This document shows positions 1-5,334 of a stretch of DNA of 10,407 nucleotides, piece after piece. The notes beneath the pieces are model-generated. The model saw only the letters and a list, made by a program, of their open reading frames with translations. It was not told where the DNA came from and ran no database searches. Source of the DNA: Nitrospinota bacterium (GTDB lineage: Bacteria; Nitrospirota; Thermodesulfovibrionia; Thermodesulfovibrionales; UBA1546); contig JAHILQ010000107.1 in assembly GCA_018896985.1 (NCBI GenBank), positions 1 to 10,407 on the forward strand, in the 5' to 3' direction. The stretch's first letter is position 1; each line of letters starts with the position of its first letter. Both the position numbers and the translations under genes were made by a program.

Positions 1-1
1 G

Positions 2-175
2 AAAAAATTTAGCCGGATAGATCACAGGTCATTAACCGGCCAGATTGAACACTGGGCTCGCATAGGCAAGTGCGCGGAAGAAAATCCGGATTTGCCCTAT
101 AATCTTATCAAGGAGATTTTGATTGGAATAGAAGAATTAGAGCAAGGCGCTAAATCAGAGTATAAATTCGGATAA
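2..175 (+). CDS. ParD-like type II antitoxin, 3' part only
   Basis: An open frame enters from the left edge and stops with TAA at 173-175, giving 57 residues. It contains the stretch RSLTGQIEHWARIGK followed by EENPDLP, IKEILIGIEEL and a terminal EYKFG. I recognise this pattern from the ParD-like antitoxin family (PF11903 type), small DNA-binding proteins that neutralise a RelE-type toxin and repress their own operon. A RelE-like reading frame starts 5 bp downstream, which fits an antitoxin-toxin pair. The N-terminus and promoter lie outside the window. The family call is from memory of the sequence pattern, not a search. Confidence 0.75.
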   Translation, partial: KKFSRIDHRSLTGQIEHWARIGKCAEENPDLPYNLIKEILIGIEELEQGAKSEYKFG

Positions 176-180
176 AGCGC

Positions 181-458
181 ATGAAAATATACCAGTCAAG
201 GTTGTTCGAGAAAAAGGCAAAAAACTGCCCAAACGAGAAAAAGAGATATTAGACCAAGAGATAAGCAAAATAGCAAACAATCTCTCTGTCGGAGATGAAA
301 AGAAGGGAGATCTCAAGGGGATATTCGTCCATAAATTCAAGATTAAAACAATGGAGTATCTGCTTGCCTATAGGGTTATTGAAAATGATTTGGAATTAAT
401 TATGATTGGGCCTCATGAGAACTATTATCGGGACTTAAAAAGTTATTTAAAGAGCTGA
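181..458 (+). pseudogene. RelE-like toxin with frame break at an A-run (mutation or -1 frameshift)
   Basis: ATG at 181 opens MKIYQSRLFEKKAK, the usual start of a small RelE/StbE-like mRNA interferase, but this frame stops at 250-252. The rest of the protein continues in the -1 frame from CTG at 225. It reads LPKREKEILDQEI, then KGDLKGIFVHKFKIKT, EYLLAYRV, and ends ELIMIGPHENYYRDLKSYLKS with TGA at 456-458. Joined, the two parts give about 92 residues, the normal size for the family. The break lies exactly at A AAA AAC (219-225), read in frame as gcA AAA AAC. A one-base slip back on this heptamer would restore the whole protein. Simple loss of one A, or a sequencing error in the homopolymer, is the plainer explanation. 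The gene follows the ParD-like antitoxin and overlaps the convergent radical SAM gene by 12 bp (447-458). Confidence 0.7.
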
Positions 459-1391
459 TAAAAAGGCAGTAACCCCTTGCCCTCTGCATTTCTTCCCCTG
501 AAATGTATCCCTGCGAATAAATCTCTGCTGTATGTCTTTGGTAATCTGATGCCTGCTCCTGTCCCATCTCGGCGCAATAAGTATGTCGTCAGGGGCTGTT
601 GCAAAGAGTCGCTGAAGAACAATATCAGGAGAAAGCCTCTCTATGAAATCCACAACAAAATTCAGATATTCTTCATATTCAAATGTGTGGAAAGGATTTT
701 CTTTATACATCTCTGCCAGCGGAGTATCTTTTATGACCTGAAGCTGGTGTACCTTTAAAAAATCCAACTGAATTCCGGAAACCTCATCCGCCATTTTGAG
801 CATTTCTTCTTTTGTCTCTGTTGGAAACCCCACAATCAGATGCGCGCCCACAGATATCCCTTTGCTCCGCGTAAGTGAAACAGCATCAAGAAAAGTTTTA
901 TAATCATGCCCCCTGTTTATGAAGCTGAGTGTTTTTTCGTATATGGACTGAAGCCCGTATTCTACGAGGATAAAATGTTTCTCTGTTAAAGATTCAAGCA
1001 ATGCGAGTTTTTCACTGTCTATGCAGTCAGGCCTCGTTCCTATCGCAAGGCCGATGACTGCGGGCTCGGCAAGGGCTTCTTTATAAAAGATTTCAAGTTC
1101 TTCAACAGGCGCATAAGTGTTTGAATAGGGCTGAAAATATGCAAGGAATTTGCTGACTCCGTATCTCCTGCTGAGATATTCAATGCCGTTTCTTAACTGC
1201 TCTTTTACTGACATCGTGGGCTTGCATGAGCTTGGCCTGAAGCTGTCATTGTTGCAGTAAATGCAGCCTCCAAAACCGAGACTGCCGTCTCTGTTCGGGC
1301 ACGTAAAGCCAGCGTCAATGTTAACCTTATAAACAGTTGTGCCGAACTGCTTTTTCATATACTGTCCAAATGAGTTATATCTCAGTTCCAT
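447..1391 (-). CDS. Radical SAM protein, TIGR01212/YhcC-like family
   Basis: This is a 314-residue protein of the Elp3-like radical SAM group, similar to E. coli YhcC. The cluster ligands are Cys31, Cys43 and Cys46 (CX11CX2C, in CPNRDGSLGFGGCIYC), which would bind the 4Fe-4S cluster that cleaves S-adenosylmethionine. Further family features are YFQPYSNTYAP (about 86-96), GLAIGTRPDC (about 114-123), VEYGLQS (about 144-150) and GAHLIVGFPTET (about 183-194). The substrate of this family is not known to me. The ATG at 1389-1391 is preceded by AAGGA at good spacing. The gene lies 22 bp after yafQ on the same strand and may be co-transcribed with the TA pair. Its 3' end overlaps the convergent RelE-like gene. 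Confidence 0.88.
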   Translation of the reverse strand: MELRYNSFGQYMKKQFGTTVYKVNIDAGFTCPNRDGSLGFGGCIYCNNDSFRPSSCKPTMSVKEQLRNGIEYLSRRYGVSKFLAYFQPYSNTYAPVEELEIFYKEALAEPAVIGLAIGTRPDCIDSEKLALLESLTEKHFILVEYGLQSIYEKTLSFINRGHDYKTFLDAVSLTRSKGISVGAHLIVGFPTETKEEMLKMADEVSGIQLDFLKVHQLQVIKDTPLAEMYKENPFHTFEYEEYLNFVVDFIERLSPDIVLQRLFATAPDDILIAPRWDRSRHQITKDIQQRFIRRDTFQGKKCRGQGVTAFLSAL

Positions 1392-1413
1392 ATTATTCCT
1401 TAATGCTATGTCA

Positions 1414-1689
1414 TTACCCGAAAAGATCAGAATGGCTGCCGGTCCTTACAAATGTAATGGTTTTCTCTTTTATATCAACCCTATAAACAAGCAGCCAGTC
1501 AGGCTCTACATGACATTCTCTGTTGCTGATATAATTGCCTGTCAGCTTATGGTCTCTATGCCGCTGATCAAGACTTCCCTCGCGTGCAAGCATTCGCATA
1601 ATTATTTTTAGTTTTTCTATATCCTTGCCCTGCCGGATCATCAGTTCAAAATCTTTTTCGAATTTGTTTGTGGTTTTAACATTTAGCAC
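1414..1689 (-). CDS. yafQ: YafQ-family mRNA interferase toxin
   Basis: A 91-residue RelE-superfamily toxin. The C-terminal block ECHVEPDWLLVYR followed by RTGSHSDLF is diagnostic of YafQ. The residues expected to form the active site, by analogy with E. coli YafQ, are His47, His60, Asp64, Trp65, His86 and Phe90, and all are present, so the toxin looks functional. YafQ enzymes cut mRNA on the ribosome and are held inactive by DinJ. The start is GTG at 1687-1689, sharing one base with the antitoxin stop (TAGTG), which implies translational coupling. The gene stops with TAA at 1414-1416. Confidence 0.9.
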   Translation of the reverse strand: MLNVKTTNKFEKDFELMIRQGKDIEKLKIIMRMLAREGSLDQRHRDHKLTGNYISNRECHVEPDWLLVYRVDIKEKTITFVRTGSHSDLFG

Positions 1690-1949
1690 TATAAGCCCAT
1701 CTTTTTGAAAAAGTCATCAACGCTGTCATATGTGGTCAGGTTTTTCCCTTCATCCGCATCCTTCATTGCCTTCAGGGTGGCTTTGTTGGGAATCCTTACG
1801 TCAAACGGCAAGCCCTTGCGCATTTTGACCTGGGCTAAAAACAGATTGATAGCCTCTGATGTGCTTATCCCTAATCTCTGGAATATTCTTTCGGTATCCG
1901 CCTTTACGGCAGGCGTGGTCCTCGCCCTTATCATCGCTGTCTTGGTCAT
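1689..1949 (-). CDS. dinJ: DinJ-family antitoxin (ribbon-helix-helix)
   Basis: An 86-residue antitoxin. The start is placed at the ATG at 1947-1949 (MTKTAMIRARTTP) because GGAGG lies 7 nt upstream, although the frame stays open to 1991. The N-terminal half is a RelB/DinJ-type ribbon-helix-helix: a beta-strand segment MIRARTTPAVK, then IFQRLGISTSEAINLFLAQV. The acidic, flexible tail ending DDFFKKMGL would wrap the toxin. DinJ binds DNA as a dimer, represses its own promoter and blocks YafQ. The TAG stop overlaps the toxin GTG by one base. Nothing looks damaged. Confidence 0.9.
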   Translation of the reverse strand: MTKTAMIRARTTPAVKADTERIFQRLGISTSEAINLFLAQVKMRKGLPFDVRIPNKATLKAMKDADEGKNLTTYDSVDDFFKKMGL

Positions 1950-1979
1950 GCTGCAACCTCCGTTGTTTTTTATTGTTAT

Positions 1980-2009
1980 ATTGTAGCACAAATGAGATAC
2001 GCTTGTCTT
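1980..2009 (-). promoter_or_regulatory. Candidate promoter of dinJ-yafQ
   Basis: On the minus strand a -35-like AAGACA (2004-2009) and a -10-like TACAAT (1980-1985) are separated by 18 bp. They lie about 30 bp upstream of the dinJ ATG. Both are partial matches to the sigma-70 consensus. Autoregulation by DinJ is expected from the family, but I did not find a clear operator palindrome. Confidence 0.45.
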
Positions 2010-2028
2010 TTCAGTGGAACTTTCTTAT

Positions 2029-2220
2029 TTATTGCCGGACTGATGAGATGCTATCCCCATTTCTCCTTTCACCTGTCACCTCCTCTGGAGATATTATTTC
2101 GATAGGGTTATAGCCCATTCTTAAATTCGCACTGTTGACCAGCCTCCTCACAGCGATATTGACCATATGTTTATAATTCCACGAAACAATATGGCTATTT
2201 TTTTGCCTCAGCCCCCCCAC
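2029..2220 (-). pseudogene. C-terminal remnant of a VapC-like PIN-domain toxin
   Basis: This minus-strand frame contains HIVSWNYKHMVNI, then VNSANLRMGYNPIEIISPEEV (about 2196-2068), then a short tail to TAA at 2029-2031. It resembles the C-terminal end of a PIN-domain (VapC) ribonuclease, where family members read roughly VSWNFKHIVN...GY..IEI.TP.EV. About 40 residues are recognisable. The N-terminal two thirds with the acidic catalytic residues are absent. Homology seems to begin just after a run of seven G (C7 at 2212-2218 on the plus strand), and upstream lies only AT-rich sequence and then the CRISPR array. I therefore read it as a decayed fragment, not a working gene. The family call is by pattern only. 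Confidence 0.55.
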
Positions 2221-2287
2221 AAAAGATTTACTACTTCCCTTTTTGTTTTTGCTTCTTAGAAGCCCATTTTTGACGCGCCGACACTTG
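2221..2287. other. Spacer DNA between VapC remnant and CRISPR array (array trailer side)
   Basis: Sixty-seven AT-rich bases with T-runs on the plus strand and a short perfect palindrome, GCTTCTTAGAAGC, at 2251-2263. If the array is transcribed on the minus strand, this is its downstream end. The palindrome has almost no loop and is not a convincing terminator. I see no gene here. Confidence 0.5.
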
Positions 2288-3128
2288 GCCGCAATCCTTT
2301 ATTCATCAAGTCTTAGATTCTCACTTAAACAAGCTATAAAGGAGTGTAAAGAAAGAGATGATGGAAGTCGCAATCCTTTATTCATCAAGTCTTAGATTCT
2401 CACAGAGAGTAAAAAAACCCGTAATGTGTCCGAGATGTAAGAGTCGCAATCCTTTATTCATCAAGTCTTAGATTCTCACAGAGATAATGTCCCGGATACC
2501 TATGATTAAAGATAAGTCGCAATCCTTTATTCATCAAGTCTTAGATTCTCACTTAACTCAGCGTTAATGAGAAAGGGTTTTAAAGTAAATATGTCGCAAT
2601 CCTTTATTCATCAAGGCTTAGTTTCTCACAGATATAGAAATTAATCTTGAAGGAGAGGGAATAGAAGAGTCGCAATCCTTTATTCATCAAGTCTTAGATT
2701 CTCACTGCTTATAAACCAATAAAGAACAAGCATCTCATGGTGAGGTCGCAATCCTTTATTCATCAAGTCTTAGATTCTCACAAATCCTTATGGCATAGCT
2801 GTAGATAATAATTATATCTATGTGTCGCAATCCTTTATTCATCAAGTCTTAGGTTCTCTCGTCAATCTCTTTATGGCCTGAAAAAATTAGAGAATATTTA
2901 TCGCAATCCCTTATTCATCAGGTCTTAGTTTCTCACGAAAAACATCGCTTCCCGTGCCAGTTTCTGCCCGCATTGTCGCAATCCTTTATTCATCAAGTCT
3001 TAGGTTCTCTCAGAGCAGATGGACAGGGTTATAGCACTTATTATTAGTCGCAATCCTTTATTCGTCAAGTCTTAGATTCTCACATTCACAGCGTGGGTGG
3101 ATAAGATGCGGGGGACATTCCGTGCTGG

Positions 3129-3165
3129 GTCGCAATCCTTTATTCATCAAGTCTTCTTCTGAAAC
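3129..3165 (-). repeat. Internal CRISPR repeat with a replaced end
   Basis: This repeat is identical to consensus over 3129-3155, and then the last 10 bases (3156-3165, plus strand CTTCTGAAAC) are unrelated to the repeat end. The neighbouring spacer is effectively 41 bp plus this altered segment. The tag end, ATTGCGAC in crRNA sense, is kept. Confidence 0.85.
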
Positions 3166-3364
3166 CTTTCGGGAATGCTCCATGGTGGCTGGAAACCAAT
3201 CACAAAGTCGCAATCCTTTATTCATCAAGTCTTAGATTCTCACAAGATAAGAATTGCGAGGAGATGTTGAAGGCGCAAAAACCGAGGTCGCAGTCCTTTA
3301 TTCATCAAGTCTTAGGTTCTCACGGGGAAATAAAAGCCTTTGGCATGGCGTGGAGGAAAAAATA

Positions 3365-3400
3365 GTCGCAATCCTTTATTCATCAAGTCTGAATACTAAC
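3365..3400 (-). repeat. Degenerate terminal CRISPR repeat
   Basis: The rightmost repeat matches consensus perfectly over 3365-3390, but the adjoining 10 bases (3391-3400) read GTTAGTATTC in crRNA sense instead of GTGAGAATCT, with one base lost. In the inferred orientation this is the leader-proximal repeat, normally the best preserved copy. The tag-bearing end is intact, so a crRNA from the first spacer could still carry a normal 5' tag. Confidence 0.85.
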
Positions 3401-3441
3401 TAGGGGAAAAATATTTCAGTTGTCAAAGAACAAAAAACTGA
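3401..3441 (-). promoter_or_regulatory. Putative CRISPR leader with a -35 element
   Basis: Only 41 bp separate the last repeat from the stop of the Csx3-like gene. On the minus strand this AT-rich stretch contains TTCTTTGACAACTG with a perfect -35 TTGACA at 3421-3426. I see only poor -10 candidates: TAGTTA at 3397-3402 (18-bp spacing) or TAGTAT at 3393-3398 (22-bp spacing). Both run into the first repeat. The array may instead be transcribed by read-through from the cas operon. The leader call depends on the minus-strand orientation. Confidence 0.45.
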
Positions 3442-3696
3442 TTACTCAGGATTATGGTCAAAAATAACCACATCACCTGTAACAGGGCTTCTATAAATCA
3501 ACTTCCTTGCCTTTCCATGTAATGCGTGAGCGATCTTGAGATAAAGCCATATCGGCGTGTGTTCCCCTGTGATGACTACTTCATTGCCTTCCCCAGCAAG
3601 TTCCTTAGCACGTTGGATGTAGTGCTCCAAGGCGGCAAGCTTTGCTGTGCCATTATGCAGTTGAAACAGGTCTATAATCCTCTGATTAGATGTCAT
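3442..3696 (-). CDS. Small Csx3/Crn3-like CRISPR accessory protein
   Basis: An 84-residue soluble protein. Residues 39-83 read like the core of Csx3 (Crn3 ring nuclease): VVITGEHTPIWLYLKIAHAL, then HG, KLIY, SP, TGDVVIFDH. This parallels Archaeoglobus Csx3 as I remember it (VVISGRGPIWL...AHKYHH...VYDPRLGAVVV..H). His60 falls on the Csx3 catalytic His60, and His81 near the metal-binding His. The YDP motif holding the catalytic Asp69 is replaced by YRSP, so that residue is apparently missing. The N-terminal 38 residues look helical and do not resemble Csx3. ATG at 3694-3696 overlaps the upstream CARF gene stop (ATGA), so the two are probably made together. Likely role: binding or degrading the cOA that activates the CARF protein. 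It could instead be a non-catalytic cOA binder. The family link is by pattern; the role is inference. Confidence 0.62.
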   Translation of the reverse strand: MTSNQRIIDLFQLHNGTAKLAALEHYIQRAKELAGEGNEVVITGEHTPIWLYLKIAHALHGKARKLIYRSPVTGDVVIFDHNPE

Positions 3697-4403
3697 ACTG
3701 TACCCGAGTACCTCTTTACGAATACTCCGCGCTGTGTATTTTTTATCGGCTTATTATTCTCGTCAAAATCCGACTTTATATATTGGGTATCTATTTTCAG
3801 TTCTTCAGCCATAGAATATACGCCAATAGACATTGTCGTCTTACCACCTGTCACGTCAATAGCAACATCATTGCTTTGCATATTTTTTGCCAACATCCAA
3901 TCAATAATCAGCTTTGTCTCTGTCCTGATCTCAACGATATTTTCTGGGTCATTAACGATCTTTTTAATGTATTTATCTTCATCAAACCCCATCGCACGTA
4001 TTAACTCATCAACAAAAGGTTCTGACTCCTTTGAACACAAAAAACCGACATGAACCGGCTGCTGCTTATCCAGAGAAAGTTTAATTGTATCGGTTTGCTT
4101 TCCAGCCGTATAAATAATACCTTTACGCTGAACTTCAAAAGCTTCCCCACCGCCGATAGTACCTTGAGGGATTGAAATAAGTATTAGTTTGACAGCAATT
4201 ACAATTAAGATAAGAGCAATAACGGCACCTATGATAATCTTTAAGTAGTTTTCCGTTGATTCTCCTCCGACAATTTTTAAAATCAAACCGAAGGCCGCAT
4301 TGCCAGCAACTGCCATCACAAAAGTCCCGATGAGAAACAATAAAGGAACTCGTGGATCAAAGAAGAAACTGAATATCGTAGATAATCTATGTTTCTTTCC
4401 CAT
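3693..4403 (-). CDS. Membrane-anchored CARF-domain protein (two TM helices), likely type III effector
   Basis: A 236-residue protein. The ATG at 4401-4403 is preferred because GGAG sits 5 nt upstream; a GTG at 4409 would overlap the csm4 stop (GTGA) but has no Shine-Dalgarno. Hydrophobic segments lie at about 19-44 (PLLFLIGTFVMAVAG core) and 56-78 (IIIGAVIALILIVIAVKLIL), joined by a short loop. Lys/Arg at the N-terminus suggests both ends are cytoplasmic. Residues about 93-230 form a CARF-like fold: VHVGFLCSKES (117-127) after the first strand, and the ligand-pocket motif IDVTGGKTTMSIGVYSM (182-198). CARF domains bind cOA made by Cas10. No HEPN, PD-(D/E)XK or other nuclease domain is visible, so the output is probably at the membrane, as known for the one-helix CARF protein Cam1 and for Csx23. 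The Csx3-like gene follows with a 4-bp overlap. CARF is confident; membrane effector action is inferred. Confidence 0.85.
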   Translation of the reverse strand: MGKKHRLSTIFSFFFDPRVPLLFLIGTFVMAVAGNAAFGLILKIVGGESTENYLKIIIGAVIALILIVIAVKLILISIPQGTIGGGEAFEVQRKGIIYTAGKQTDTIKLSLDKQQPVHVGFLCSKESEPFVDELIRAMGFDEDKYIKKIVNDPENIVEIRTETKLIIDWMLAKNMQSNDVAIDVTGGKTTMSIGVYSMAEELKIDTQYIKSDFDENNKPIKNTQRGVFVKRYSGTV

Positions 4404-4405
4404 CG

Positions 4406-5326
4406 TCACTCCATGTTATTTAATCTTATTGGCACGGCAAACGCATAGGCATATTGGACAACCTCAGGCTTTGCCAGTGCAATGTCTTCTACCATCCTGC
4501 CGTAATATGCCTTTGGGGGCTTGCCGGTTTTGAACACTGAACCGGCCTTGAGCATCATCAGCGGTTTCTTAAATGGCTTGCCGCAAAAAGTGAATTCGCC
4601 GCCGAGTTTGCCATATTTAACGAGTGTTTTATAAAAGCCGTCCGCGGGATCATCCTTTGCCGGAACAAAGTTTGACAGCGACATAAAGGCATTTGCACCA
4701 TCAAAATCATTAAACTTATCAAACGGCTCAAGTTCTCCAATAATTTCAAATGCCCCTTTGCCTACAGATTTCTTTTTGCCGTAGCCGGTCAACGAGAGGT
4801 TTTTGAAAAGCGAGAAAAACTTTTCTTCCCATCCATCTCTTATCTTGAGGTAGATAGAAATTTCGTTTTGCTCAACGGCATACTCAGGAAGTTCAAATAG
4901 AGAGCCTTCTTCTCCGGCTGTGCCGGTTATCCTATTAATAGAGCTGTGAAGCGTTGTAAATGTTCTGAATGTTTTAATCCCTTCAGGCGGTTCAATCTCT
5001 AAATTCCCATTTCGCACAGAGTCAAATACATCCGGCGAAAGCCATGAAACCTTTTTCAGATTTTTCGCTTTCTGGTAAGCTTCAAAACATTCACCCTTTT
5101 TCTCTGCTAATGATAAATGAGCAGGCGCAAGCAAAAGGTCTCCCGGCATGCCATCCGATAAAACAAATGCAGGGTTTCCGTTTTTGTATTCATCAAGAAA
5201 CACTTTAAGAACGTCGTCGCCTTCTCTCCATGCCATGATCCAGCAGAGACTGCCGAATATCGTATCTGCCTGCCACGGAGTCAGAAAACTGCTTTGAGGT
5301 TTGATTTTCAAGCGATAGGTGTTCAT
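4406..5326 (-). CDS. csm4: Csm4 (Cas5-like RAMP) of the type III-A complex
   Basis: A 306-residue RAMP protein that caps the 5'-tag end of crRNA and contacts Cas10. Recognisable Csm4 features are the N-terminal FLTPWQADTIFGSLCW (14-29), the segment HSSINRITGTAGEEGSLFEL (127-146), and the Gly/Lys-rich loop GYGKKKSVGKG (181-191) that binds RNA. The C-terminal end has KPPKAYYGRM and VVQYAYAFAVPIRL. The ATG at 5324-5326 has AGAGG upstream and lies 8 bp after the csm3 stop. The TGA stop overlaps an alternative GTG of the CARF gene. In usual III-A operons csm5 follows directly, but here it does not. Confidence 0.92.
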   Translation of the reverse strand: MNTYRLKIKPQSSFLTPWQADTIFGSLCWIMAWREGDDVLKVFLDEYKNGNPAFVLSDGMPGDLLLAPAHLSLAEKKGECFEAYQKAKNLKKVSWLSPDVFDSVRNGNLEIEPPEGIKTFRTFTTLHSSINRITGTAGEEGSLFELPEYAVEQNEISIYLKIRDGWEEKFFSLFKNLSLTGYGKKKSVGKGAFEIIGELEPFDKFNDFDGANAFMSLSNFVPAKDDPADGFYKTLVKYGKLGGEFTFCGKPFKKPLMMLKAGSVFKTGKPPKAYYGRMVEDIALAKPEVVQYAYAFAVPIRLNNME

Positions 5327-5334
5327 AGTTGCCT

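Larger units (their letters stand above)
2288..3400 (-). CRISPR. CRISPR array, 15 repeats and 14 spacers
   Basis: Repeats of 37 bp start at 2288, 2367, 2443, 2516, 2593, 2669, 2745, 2824, 2900, 2975, 3047, 3129, 3207, 3287 and 3365. On the minus strand the repeat begins GTGAGAATCT and ends GGATTGCGAC. Spacers are 35-45 bp, a spread typical of type III. The minus strand is chosen as crRNA strand because the repeat end GGATTGCGAC resembles the common GGATTGAAAC ending, giving an 8-nt tag ATTGCGAC. The cas genes are on the same strand, and a TTGACA lies just right of the array. Repeats with substitutions are those at 2288, 2593, 2824, 2900, 2975, 3047, 3287. Those at 3129 and 3365 have lost the conserved 5' third (crRNA sense) but keep the tag. 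The array would be cut by Cas6. Confidence 0.97.

Noticed and set aside
1950..1991. Longer DinJ starting at 1991
   Set aside because: The extension covers the ribosome binding site and part of the promoter candidate; GGAGG clearly serves the ATG at 1949.
2251..2263. GCTTCTTAGAAGC palindrome as an array terminator
   Set aside because: The stem is only 6 bp with a 1-nt centre, too tight to form a stable hairpin, although A/T runs flank it.
2288..3400. Plus-strand orientation of the CRISPR array
   Set aside because: The repeat would end ATTCTCAC, which is less like known tags than ATTGCGAC; the cas genes and the TTGACA-bearing leader candidate favour the minus strand. Repeat decay on the right keeps this alternative open.
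3526..4053. 175-residue plus-strand open frame
   Set aside because: It lies antisense to the CARF and Csx3-like genes, has no recognisable motif, and is best explained as the complement of those coding regions.
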